Source: Chaunax sp. Z400 | Lineage: Eukaryota > Chordata > Actinopteri > Lophiiformes > Chaunacidae | Direction of reading: 5' to 3' | NCBI GenBank assembly: GCA_037577475.1 | Contig: CM075202.1 | Location: 10,557,501-10,621,500 of the forward strand | Length of the DNA stretch: 64,000 bases | Shown: positions 37,381-50,100 of the stretch, piece after piece | Layout of the letters: each line of letters starts with the position of its first letter | Numbering within the stretch: the stretch's first letter is position 1 | The notes under the pieces: generated by a model | Told to the model about the DNA's origin: nothing | What the model saw: the letters and a program-made list of their open reading frames with translations, nothing else | Databases searched by the model: none | Program-made: the position numbers and the translations under genes

Positions 37381-37721
37381 ATTTGTATTTTCCTCAACTA
37401 GCATTGCTAGCCTGCTAACGATGATTCATTGCGCTCGTAAAAAAACTGCTTAGCCAATCTGAATGGACATTTAATAATCTATGTTTGCTTCAAACACACT
37501 CCGTCGATAGCTTGTGCCGATGTGCAGCCAATGCAAACTAAAGGACCGACGAGAGCGGAGAGATTGCCGTGCACCCCGTCCTTTAGACGCGTCTGAAACC
37601 AGCTAACAGCTAACACCTTACGGTAGCTGGCTGCTGACAGCTGGTTCGGCTAGCTGCGTGCCTTTTAACAGTAACGTAGCCGAGAGATACTCCCTTAAAC
37701 AATGATTTGTCTCTGACATTG
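37300..37721 (+). promoter_or_regulatory. ppp1r13b: Probable promoter and first noncoding exon of ppp1r13b
   Basis: CpG-containing, relatively G+C-rich sequence (gtgacgcggtggctgc, gaccgacgagagcggagaga, tagacgcgtctg) stands out from the A+T-rich flanks. It ends at a strong donor, ACATTG|gtgagt, after 37,721. The next exon begins at 37,980 after gatttacag. The exact start of transcription cannot be read from sequence. Confidence 0.55.
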
Positions 37722-37979
37722 GTGAGTATAACTAGTATGTCATAACTTAGTAATATGTAGTTATTACATGTAATTAGTGTTGACTCGCTTCAGCGTTGTT
37801 TTCCAAGCTAACTGACTGGCTAACCATCAGCTTGTTTGTAAGAGCAGCTGCTCAGAGCCACGCCTGGAACCTTTAAATTTACGATTGCGCCTGATAACAT
37901 TATTTATCTTGGGTGTCGACCACCTTACAATGCTCAGTTTTACAGCACTAAAAATAATTTTTGCTGTTGTGATTTACAG

Positions 37980-38103
37980 AGAGGACTGAGGCCCAATTTG
38001 TTGTCACATTGGAGTAAACAGAGCTCCTAACTAGTAAGGTGGGTCTTGGATGAGAGTCAGTTTGCCGATGCACCCCTGGTTTTGACCTGCCAAAGCTGCC
38101 ACT
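37980..38103 (+). other. ppp1r13b: 5' UTR portion of ppp1r13b exon 2
   Basis: The segment begins after the acceptor gatttacag and runs to the ATG at 38,104. Stop codons precede the ATG in its frame, so it is not extended N-terminal coding sequence. Confidence 0.55.
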
Positions 38104-41100
38104 ATGATGCCGGTAAGTGCAACCCCTGCTCTCCTAGCATAAAAATGTGATGTTCTCTCCCAGTTGTTCTTTCAAAATCAGTCCCCGCACAGCTAATGAA
38201 TTGACTACCTTCTTATGCATAAGATTAAATCTGTGTAGAAGGAGGAAATCATCATGTTCTGTGGAATTGGGGATCTTCATTCATCTGTGATGATCATGTG
38301 ACTTCTCACTCAAAAAATATAAACGTACCAGATCAAGGTGAATAGCACATTTTGACCACTGATGTACACTGAAGTTGCAAATTCAGACAAGATTGATATC
38401 CACCCACGTGCATTTCACACTGTCAGCTAAACTAGAAGAGACATCAGTTCCTAGAGATAAAAAAAATTAACTTTACTTTTTGTTGTATGGTATTTGTAGC
38501 CTGAGCCAATAGCTACAGGACTTACATTTTCCATATTGTATGTTTATAATGATTTAAACATTAGGAAAATATGTACAAATTCTAAATTTAATGAACAGTG
38601 AGTGGTTTTTCTGAAGTCTGTTTGCTTTTAGCACAAGGAATAAAAAAATTTTACTCACAAGATTACACTACAGTACTTCACACAATCTCCTCTTTGTATA
38701 ATAATCATAATGAATTTGTGTTCCATAATCTAAAAAGATGTATTGCTATATTAAGTCAATTGTTACAATAGGCTTTGGCACATGTAACTATTTTTCTTCT
38801 TTTGTGTGGCGTTATTGTTCAAGATGCTCAATGTGGCAAAAAGAATAGAAAACCTGAATGGCAACCCAGCCGGAGTCATGCTTTGTGGGACCTCTTTTGT
38901 TATCTTTAGTGCTGAGAAGGCAGCAATGGATTGTGGGAGACGCGATTGTAGACTTTTTGGCCTTCAGGGAGAGGAACATGAACTCAGATGCAGGATAGGT
39001 TTACAGTAGCTTCAGTACGGCGTCATCAGAAATGGAGGTGATATCATCGGAGCCAGTTGTCTTTGCCAAGTGGTTATGCTTTGGTTTGAAAATACCGCAT
39101 TACAGTAACGCTTTGTTCATTTATAAAATTGCTTTGTAGTACAACTTAAGAGAGGCATGTAACCTCTCAGAAGTACGTACTGTAGTTACAGAGGAGTAGC
39201 CCCATATTTGGATCGACTGTGATGGTAGCCTCCGTGGACGTTTGTACCCTGTGGCACCAACAGGCTATCAGAGTCAGCGAGCCAGTCGAGCAGAGAGGCA
39301 GCCCTGCACTCGGATCTCATGTGACTCCAGCAGCCAATGAGACCTTGGCAGATCTAGGTCTGTGTGGCTGCGTCGACTAATGCGCTGTTGTTAAGGGGAA
39401 CTTTTGAGCTGAGTAGATTGTCAAGTGGCATCAATCTCACACAGAGGAGCTTGGCACAGCGTGACTTATAGAAAATGTAAACATTGCATCTTATTGTCGC
39501 TTTTACCATTTTTGGCGGCGAGTTGGCCTAAAATAGCATCAGCCATGCCACCAAAGTTATATGGTAAAACACACAAAAAAATCAAATGTCATAAATTGAA
39601 GTTGTATGATTATTACAGTTTGACCTTTTCCTCAAACTCACTGTGAACATATGAATAGATATTGATTTATTCAACCGCCCCCACCTGTTAAAGACTGTTA
39701 AATCTCTTTTTGCTCTGGCTGAAGTAGTATTACATTATGAATGAGACTTTCTTAATGGCTTCCTCTGATGCACATTAGTCAGCTTTCAGTCAAAGGGACA
39801 CATCCAACCGCAGGTCAAGTCTTGTAATGACCTTATACATTACCTCGCCTCTATCCAGAGTTATATTTTCTCCGCGTGGAAAGCAAACATGTTTCCTGAT
39901 AAAAAATTTAAAGTCTCAAATGAGTTTGTGCTTGATGGCTATTGACACATAAGCTCTCCAAGATTAGTCCCTAACAGCAAAGTCTAGTTACAGCCTGGGT
40001 TGTCCAGCTTTGTAACAGAACATGCTCTTAGAGCGTCTTTATTTGAAATTTGAGTTTGTGCCGTGTGAGCACCAGTGTGTAAGTGTGCAGCTAAAGCAAA
40101 GACGTTTACATTTTTACATTATAATAACAGCATTATTTTTTGCCGGTTTTTTAGAAACCCTTTCTGGTTTGTTTTTCCAGTTTGTTTCACCTCGTGTCAC
40201 ATCATTGCCTTATCTTTCCTCCGTATGGTTCAGTGCCATTTTAGACAGATATGCAGATGTCGCACAAGTTTTTCTCTTATTCAGGAATGTCAAATGCAAC
40301 CATCTCATGTCCCAGTGAATAGTGAATTTTGGCAAAAAAGGATGCTGCATGTTTCTATTCATGTACAGCCAACCCAAAGTATAAGGGAGAGCCCTTTGGT
40401 GTCTCTACATAATAGTTCCATGACCTGCTTGCCAGTCACAGCTGTGGCCAAACTATTTTCATTAGTAGGGAGTTCTTGGTGTTGCAGCCACTGGCACAAC
40501 TTCAATTTGTGATCGAGGGACTTGTCTGCACCTTCCTCAGCCTACCATCATGGCTTTCTCTCTCTCTCTTTCTCTCTCTCTCTGCCCCCTCCCTCCCTGC
40601 ATTACACATACAGCTAGTGTTTATTCCTCCCAAGTCTCCTCTGCAGCACTTTTCCAATGCACGCATCGCTGTCTGTTTCAGAGGTCTTCTAAGGATGGCA
40701 TAAAAATTTAAGTCTCATGCCTGCAAAAGCGGCAGCGCTATGATGAAGAGGTTTGTGACGATAGTGTTACGCAGCCTTGTTAGCCTCTCCAAGGAAAACC
40801 ACATTTGGGCAAAGGAGCACCATCGGCCACCAAAGAAGGAGATCAGGAGGAAACGCAGGGCAGTCAAAAGAGCCAAGACCATGGGCAGACGCAACTTAGT
40901 GAGGGCGGTTGGTATTTCCCCAGTGGTCAGTCTGCTGGATCACTGATTTTTTTCACTGTCACTCTCTGAATTACACATGGTTTGGTAGTTTCTATTATGT
41001 AAAGGGACATTTCAGCATATTCAGGATTGAGTTTGAACGAGCCCCTCTTCACCAAGAGATGTTTCTGCATTTGTTCTTAATTGCATGTCCTGATTTAATC

Positions 41101-44100
41101 GAAAGACGTGATCTGGAGGATATTCATGTTGCTATGTGATAAACTGATTTGATTGTTTGTGTGTAGATTATGAGGGGCTGTTTGGTTTTTACTACAGTAT
41201 CTTATTCTATTTTCTAACCTTTTGTGTTTCTTACATTGAACACAGAACATAAATGTAAATAAGGGTGTTCAATATTCCCACCACAACGAACATAAATAAT
41301 GGCATGAGGCTCATCTGTATTCAAACGGACATTGTTGGCCTGTCAGGGCTGTTTTTTGTTTACTGTTTTTATTTATCATGCAGCTGGTAGCACTGCAGTA
41401 TCCAATGGGAATTAGCAAAATAATTATCTATCTGTAAAAGGCAAACAAAGCTAGTCTCCAGCATACTTACAACACTTTCACCTCTTTGCTTCCCATTAAT
41501 TGTTTTTCTGTTAATGCTCTTGCACATCAAGTCCCAGACATGACTTCTGTGACTACTCCACACGTATATCACTGTAAGAAGCAACATGATATCATATGTG
41601 TATGTATGGATGGATGCATTTGTGAAAATAAGTGCCTCAGCTCCGGCACTGTTTTATCCTAGATGGTTTCTGAACTTGCCAAAGTGTGAGTATTTAGACT
41701 CGTACTCAGCTGGGCGAGGTTGTCATAAGGTTTCATTTAGGCTGCTGCAGAAAATGTCAATGAATCACACGGATGCGCCGTTACAAAGAATGAGTCGATT
41801 TGTCTCGGAGAAAATGACTACATTTAGATATTTTATGACGGTAGTGTTCGCTCACAATTATTGTAGCACTATGTGAACCTTAAGGCCGCATGCACAGTTA
41901 TGCATCAGTGAAATGTTATTGAACTTAACATTTCAGCACCTGATAAATGAAGTACATGTAAAACACCTTTTTGCAACATACTGGAATTTGTTCTTGGTTG
42001 AAATCAGGGCTCCATGCATCCACAAGTCTACGAATTGTGATTTAAAATTTTCAATTGTTGCACCAGTGGTCCTGAAATTTATCAGGCCTGATAAAAAAAA
42101 ATTGTGTTTTTAAAAAAAAAAGTCTTTTTAAACAACTGAGTAAGCAGATGTGTGCCAAATATTATTTGTTGTAGACTATTTTGTAAGCATATAGCAGGAT
42201 TTTGTGTACATCTTGCACATGTGTTGTGCTTGTCTGTTTGTGTGCTTGCATGCAAATGAGAGAAAATCAACCATAAAACATAGGCCCTTTCATTTTGATT
42301 TAAGCTAATCATTTCTTTTTTTTAATCAAGAGAAATGATGCGGTCCCTGACAGCATAGTCAGAGGTAACCAATCCGTTTCTCTCCTCTGCCCACGGTCCT
42401 AAGATGCCTGTCCACAGTGATTCCTCTCCTGATGGGCTGTGGGAGGAGAGGAAGAGGTAGTGATGCCCCTCTTAGATACAAAGTAATTTTACACTGCGCT
42501 GGCAGCTGGATTCAGAACAATATGTTCACACATATTGCCCTACCCATAACAAGCTGTCTGACTGTTAAAACACACCCGATATCCCCACCTGAATGGAAAC
42601 CTTTTTCCCAATATAGGGCTGTTCTCCCGAGCCGTTGGTATTACCATAAACACACAATATGAGTTTTTTTCCCTCCGTACCATGTCTGACTTCATTCTTC
42701 CTTTCTATTGGTCATGCAGCCAGTGGAAAAGCCCCCTTGGCGCGGTGCAAGTCATTAGAAATAATGGGCGTCAGAGCGCAGCGGTGTCGTTGTTGTGCTC
42801 AGTCTGAAGACCACTGAGACAGCCCAGAGAGAGAGGTGACCCATGACCAGATTATCATGATGTATAAAATGCAGCAGTGAAAATTCAGCCATTTATTTTT
42901 TTTAAAAGATGCTGTATAACGTAGACTTAACGATGTGCACTCCACCGTGCTGGGCCTGTACATATAAGTCAGCTGTCTGTTAGTAGTGAATCCAGTGTGC
43001 ATCGAAGTTCATATACTGAACTGATAAACTAGATGACCTCTGTCCGTACTCAATACATATGCTACACTCTGATATAGCATGTTCAACCAGCTAAGGGTGT
43101 ACATGAACTGTGAAAGTTTTAACAGGTTAAAAGCAAAGAAATTAAATATAAGGAAGCCAGATTTTCCCTTTTGTGCTCTTGAATGACATCTACTTGAAGT
43201 TGATCAAGCTCACACAGAGGTCAGAATGAACTCCTCGCGGTAATCGATCAGTCTTCAAAGGAAGGAGATTTGGTTTTTGGCGGCGTCGAAAAATGGACTG
43301 ATAAAGAGAGCCAAAATGGAGCGCCTCTTTGACGTATAACTCGCCTTAAAACGCACACGTACAAAGACAAATGAGGCGGCATTTCTGCTCTGCGTTCACA
43401 AATGTTGTCCAGCGAGCGCAATGCCGTGAGAAGGTCAGACTAGTCTCACTCTCCAGGTTGGCTTTAGAGGCTTTTGAGGTGGGGACATTCGCCCCATCTC
43501 GCTTATTCACAGGTAATTCTCACTGAAGCCTCAAAGCCCCAAAAATGGCATCAGAACATTCTCCTATTATTGAGGAGAAGTAACGCACACCGAAGGCTTT
43601 AGTGATCACTAGACTTAAAGTGAAAAAAAAGTGTTGCACACTCTGGCTCCATATGCAGTTTTTCTTTAATTTGATGACGATTCGGCCCTCAGGCCTTCGT
43701 CAAGATCATCATCCTCAAGTGAGCAACACTTTTATCAGTACATTCTCCCTAACAGTCCCACACAGTCCTGTTTTTATGGCCCGGCCTACACAAGGCAGAT
43801 GAGAGATGAGTCACGTTAATTAAACTGTGACCATCAGCATGACAGCATCGGTGGAATAACTTTTAGTCGTCATTCATTTTGTGGAGATGACTTCAGAGGA
43901 CACCATCCACTGCTTCTCTTCTCTGTATTTTGACTTTATTCAACCCGGATGTTGATCAACATCATCACATGATCCGTGTGCTTCTTTACCCTTTACCCTG
44001 TGCTTCTAAACTGAGTCGTCAGATTGTGAAGGTGCATTGTTTCTCCCATGTTTTACAATGTAAATTCAAGGTTGAGAAGTACTTTTTATTATGCCCCGGG

Positions 44101-47100
44101 GAATGTTTTAATCCAGTGAGTCATTGCTTTGCAATGACCTAATCCTCTTGGATATGTTTTTATCTATTTGTACAATCTGAACTTTTTCCACCCTTCTTCC
44201 CTTAGGGATTATATTTGACAGGCATTTGAACTAGTGTGTGTGTGTGTGTGTGTGCTCTTCTTCTAATAAACACATTTAATAACATTAATTATGTTATTAA
44301 ATTTAAATCCCAATCCCAGTATTTTAATTCCTGTTCAGCCCCAGCCGTGAGCTGATTTTCTATCTATTCTACAGGTTGATTAATCACCCAATCATTTCAT
44401 CCCTTTTATTCTTGCTGAAGTCACAAACTATGCATGCGGTGCTGTATGGATCAGTCCATAGGTCGTGTGCACATTCCATTTACTTCGCCTCATCACCATG
44501 CTTGTTGGCTGAGGATGTTCAGACAGGTAGTCTGACGGCTGCAGGTACAAACGTGCACATGCGGCAGTTTGAATTTACACCGTCCTGAACTTATCCTCGT
44601 CCTCTCCCTCCATCCAATTACATTTAGCCATTTTGTAGCTCACGTCGAGGATGTTATTTTGAAGGCAGCGCCTTCAGTTTCCTCGGCTCAACATGTCCTG
44701 AAAGTTCTTTGTTTACAGCTTGGAAGGAAATGTGTGATCTTCGCTTTTACTTTCATGTGAAAACAGACCGAAGCCTGTGGGGGCCTGCATTTCTTTGTCT
44801 CGCCTCCCAGCCTAAACTGTTTTATCTGAAACACAATGGCAGACCATAATCATAGTAAACAGAAATGTGGCAGGCACAGACACGAGTCCACCAGCGGCTC
44901 GAGCTTGAAGTCGCTCCTCTTGAACAGCAAAATGTAGCATTTAGCACACGTGGCTGTGTACAACGCTAGAGTGCGCTAAGCTTTGTCCATCAGACAATTA
45001 TGTCTTCCATATATATCTCAAATAACTTCATATTTCTTACAGAACACATTTTCATATAATAACATGTTGCCATTATAATCACTCTTTCACATAATCACAC
45101 ATTTTTTCTTTCATGATTTTTCTTATGTTTTATTCCCTGTCAATGTGACCATTAAAGCTTCATCTCCTCTCTCTCCTTCTGTTTTTTTTATCCCTTCTCC
45201 AGATGATATTAACAGTGTACCTCAGCGATGGGGAACAGGCTGTGACCGAAGTACCCATCACCCCTGAGACGACGTGCAGGGACGTCGTCGAGTTCTGCAA
45301 AGAGCCCGGCGAGAGCGGCTGCCACTTGGCTGAGGTCTGGAGAGGCAACGGTAAGAGCTGGTCGAAACATGTGGTGCATGTAACGGAGAACGAGCCTTAC
45401 TCACTGATCAGCCATGTTAAAGAGGAAGAGCAGGTGGGCCTCACCAGTAATACACGAAGGTGATCACCAAGCTTCACTTACATGCACAAGAATTCAACTT
45501 TATGATGTCGAAGCCTTTAGCCTTCCCTTATTAATTATCTTAATTAATAAAGAATAAAAGTTGAGCAGGGCCATGTATGACTGCATGAGTAGAGGAAAAT
45601 TAATGGAGAAGTAAGGCAAAAGTTTCAGAAGAAAAACATATTTGATCAAAAATACGATTACATCGCCATCATCTATCCTCGGACTAGAATAAGTCACTTG
45701 AAGCAGAGATTTTTGTGAGTCGGAAAAGGCTCGTGCTGCTACAGTCTACTGCACTGTCACAGCAGATTCCACTTGGTCCAAGCGATTTGCTTCCATCACC
45801 ACAGTCGTGCGGACATTATTGGTGTTATCAGCATTTTTTGCTGAGGGGCCACTTCCCTGTCGAAAACAACATCCCAGTCAAGGGCTTTATTAGCCCACGT
45901 TATGCAATCCCGTTCGGCTGGTGCCTGACAATGCAGCTGTCTGCCCCCCCCAAACCTCCTAAAACCTCTCTGCCTTTTGTCTCTGTCTCTTTGTCTCTCG
46001 CCCTCACTTTGCATCAGCACTTCATTTGATTCTGAAATCCTCCACGCTGCCAAGACCTAAACAGATGACAGAATATAGTGCCTCGGATCACAATTTTGTT
46101 TTGTATGATGATCTTTACTTTATTCTAATTTTTAAAAATTTTATAATTTCTTTTGATTTTATTTATTTATTTATTTTTTTAAATTATCACAGTTGTCAGA
46201 AGCAATAAACACAGCCATAGTGTGTAGTTTGGGCTGCAGTGTGCTGCCTGAATTATGCGTTAGTTAATTTAATACAGGTAACAGGCAAAATGGATAAATC
46301 TCACACAACATCCCACATCAGGCTATTTTCCAGCTCACTGACCCAAAGATTATATTTGGTTACGGAAACAACTCAAAAAATATGAGCAAAAAATAATAGT
46401 CCTTGTGACAGGATCAAATTGCTGCTTTGATAAGATTAAATTTTTATATTTGAAATAAATAGTTTGACATTTCGGAAATGTGCTTATTAGCACGAAGACT
46501 GGAAACAGGGGGAACAGCTAGCCAGCCAATAAATTGTCTTGCACATAACCGCCTGTGAAATCACATTATAGTTTTTATACTTATTTGTTACACTTTTTAA
46601 TTAGTGAGGTGGTGGTAATTGGATTTTGGTACAGAGCCAAGCTAGCTGTTGCCCCCTGTGTCCAGTCTTCGTGCTGTAGCTACATATTTAACGGACAGAT
46701 AATGGAGTGGTCTCAGTCTAACTCTTGGCAAGACAGCAAATAAGCTTTTAACTGGCAACAGAGAATGCATTTGACTTCTTGGACATGCACCATAAAACTT
46801 CATTAGATCAGTTGGTTACACGAGACAAATCATTTGATCTAATCAGTCTTTCCCGCCCCCCCTGATCCCTTCACTTCTCTGTCTCGGTAGAGCGAGCGAT
46901 TCCCTTCGAGCACATGATGTACGAGCATCTGCAGAAGTGGGGGCCTCGGAAACAAGAAGTCAAGTTCTTCCTCCGGCACGAAGACTCGCCAACCGAGAGC
47001 AGCGATCAAGGTGCATATTGTCACGTCCTCGTCTGTCTGGAGGTTTGTTTTTCTGCGCTGTCTAGTTTCTACCTTAAGGAGCCTGGAGAGTGGAGCTGAG

Positions 47101-50100
47101 AGGGTTGGCAGAGAATTCCTGACACCTGTTTCTTTTTGCGTGGCTGCTCACCTGTGGATGCTTGGTGTCAAGTCGATATTTTTTTTCTCTCTCCCTTTCT
47201 CCCCCATGTGTTTAAGTCTTTTGGGTGTAGGTATTAAATCTGTTGTACCTTAAAACACCTGAACCGTATATTTTACCTTTACTTATGCAGCTCAAACAGC
47301 AAAGATGCTGCTGATGGACACACCTAAGTACTTTCTTAAGTTGGTTTAAAATAATACGATACATACATATTTACTGGATTTATTTATTTTTTATCTTTGT
47401 CTATAGACAGTTTAAAGGCTGTTTGATGCTTGATAAGGCATGTTTAAAGGGAAAAGTCAGTGCTTTATTTTCACACAGTGCTGTAACATATAGCCACATA
47501 AAATAAAAATCCAGCTGTAAAATGCGCTCAAATTTAAAATCAATCAGTGAAACCTGTTCCGAACAAGATTAGTGAATCAGTACATGTTTAAACATGTAAA
47601 GGAAGTACTTACAAGGTTAACAGTTGGCAGAGAAAGTAAAACTCATAATGATGTGACCCCGATCTGATCATGTTTGATATGAATTTGGAACTTGACTGAG
47701 AACGTGCCATCTGTGCGCACTGGTGTGTTTCTGCTCTGCCTGTGTTTGTGATGTTGACTGTTTCTTTTCTTCTTCTTTTTTTTACAGGGAGTCAGCAGTC
47801 TCAGTCTCAGGATCAGACGAGTCGGAGTAGTGGAAACTCTGGAGAGAAGCACAACGAGAATGGGGTGAGACTCAATAAGAATGATGTAAATTCTCTAAAA
47901 AAAAAAGGAAATGGCTCTGCATTAACTTTAATTTAATTTAATAGAAAAATTTGGCGCCTTCTTTCACCAATTGATTTAGGTTATAGTTGATAGAATAAGA
48001 TTTATATTTAAATGTAAAAAACAAACACATACAGAACAAACACAAACAACAATAGCAGAACCAACCAAGTTCATAGGGCTGTATGAAATCCCGGAAATGA
48101 AATGAAAAAAACAGAGAGAGCACAATTTTTAAAGATACATAATTCAGTAGCTTCGGCTGATATCTGCAGTCTCAATAGGATAAATTAATCAATATCTGGA
48201 TATGTATGTACGTAGGATTCTGACAGTAAACTGCTATTTGAGACTAACATCACAGTTCCTGGTGCTACAGGATTAATCTTTCTCTCTCAGGTGAACCCCT
48301 TGTTGTGTATGTTGAGCTCTGGCTTTAAGAAGCATGTGTACTAGGAGCCATGAATGACTCTGATAAGAGCAGCCTCTGGGGTGGCATCCTTTCTCTCTCC
48401 GCCTGTCCCAGATTTCACAATAGGAAAGTGTTGGCGCTCAGAGAATTGTAACAAATTCAACCTTAAGGGTAGAGGGAAGATTGCAGTGCAGCAGGAGATG
48501 GAAGGGTTGTTGTTTTTGTTTTCAAAGAAGATTGTAGCACAAGAATTCCCAGAAGCTATTCCTTTTATTATCCTGAGAATCCACACCTTTTGACTTTGTT
48601 TGTGTTTAGGAAGTATCATGAGGTAAAATCTGCATTTGTAGATACAGATATCAATTATTGATGCGCTCTCCATGCAACAGTCTGTTTAAATACTACCAAT
48701 ATCATATGGCATGATAAGTGAAAATAGCCATTAACCGTCACTATTTGTTCCCCAAGAGGAAAACATGAGTTGGATGGCTGGCTCCTTTTTAACCGCCAAA
48801 GGCCTCCTTTGTGTCCAAGTTTCTTCCTGATATCTGATTATTTCATTCAGCCTGCTGGATGATATAACAGGCTCTAAGAGGATCACTGGTTTGGCTTTTC
48901 CATGGGCTGCTGCCCAAACCCTCTCTCTCCACCAAGCAGAGCTGATCATCCTCTGAGAGGGTGCCACTGCCTCATAAAGAGCAGAGGTGCCTCAAGGGAA
49001 CGCTATTGTGATCACATGCATTTAAAAAAAAAAAAGAAAAGAAAAAAACAAACAAACATGCATTTTAAACAAACTAATCGTTGATGAATCATTTGAGTGA
49101 ATTTTCCAGCGAAAATACCAAATATTCTCTCTGGTTCCAGCCTCTCAAATGTGACGATTTCCTGCTTTTCTTTGTCGTCCATGATAGTTAATAGTTAATT
49201 GAATACCTTTGGGTTTTGAACCTTTGGTCAAACATAACAAGCAATTGGAAGATATCACCATGGGCCCAGAATTTGCAATGGGCTTCTTTTTTTTCCCATT
49301 TCACACAGATCAATGAATCAATAAAATAATAGAAAATACAAATAGAACAATAGTCGCTGCGCTATGTCCGTATTTTCAGTGTCAATAAGGTCCAGGACTG
49401 CAACTGACAATTATTTCTGTCCTCTGTTAATCTGCTTTTTTCTTAATTAATTGATTCATCTTTTCCTGAAGTCCCAGATGACATGTTCAGAATGCTTGTT
49501 TTTGTCCAACCAACAGTCCAAACACAAAAGATATTTAGTCTGCCAACTGGGAATTACTCATTTTAATCTATTTTCCCAAAAAAAAAAAAATCATTTCATC
49601 AAATGTCAGGTCCTTTGAATTTCTTTTCCTCCTCTGGACATTATTTCATGAGTAATAGTGAATAACTGAGTTCTTGTATTCTGAAACATTATCCTGATTA
49701 TAGTCATTTTTATAACCTGATCATTTTAGCCGTGGCCATGAAGATTGCCCTTCATTTCAGAGAAGTGTAAATCTCTAGTTTTTGAAAATGTGTCATGCAG
49801 TCCGCCAGTAGGACTACATCCCTCATCAGCGAGGCTGTGGCTGCTCTCTCCTCTTCCTCTTGTGCTCAGTCGGGTGTTTCTCTTCCCTCTTCATCACCGT
49901 CTGAGCGTCTGTGTGTGTGTGTGTGTCTGTTTCTTCTACGGGTGAATTACCACTGATGCGGTGTTGCCGGAGTGCATTTGAGCGTGTCTGTATGTGTGCC
50001 GGTGGCTTGCCCCGCTCTCCCCAGCTCGAGTTGGGTTGAGTCACCTTCATGCCCCTCAGTCTCCCACACATTCTCATATCTAAATGCTTTAACAAATGCC

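Larger units (their letters stand above)
38113..45202 (+). other. ppp1r13b: ppp1r13b intron 1 (7.1 kb)
   Basis: The interval between the 9-nt coding exon and the ubiquitin-like-domain exon. It holds a CT-rich tract (about 40,556-40,600), a fish interspersed repeat at 43.6-43.74 kb, a (TG)n at 44,234-44,254 and A+T-rich unique sequence. No supported exon was found; an isolated basic open frame at 40,740-40,946 is treated as a finding. Confidence 0.65.
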
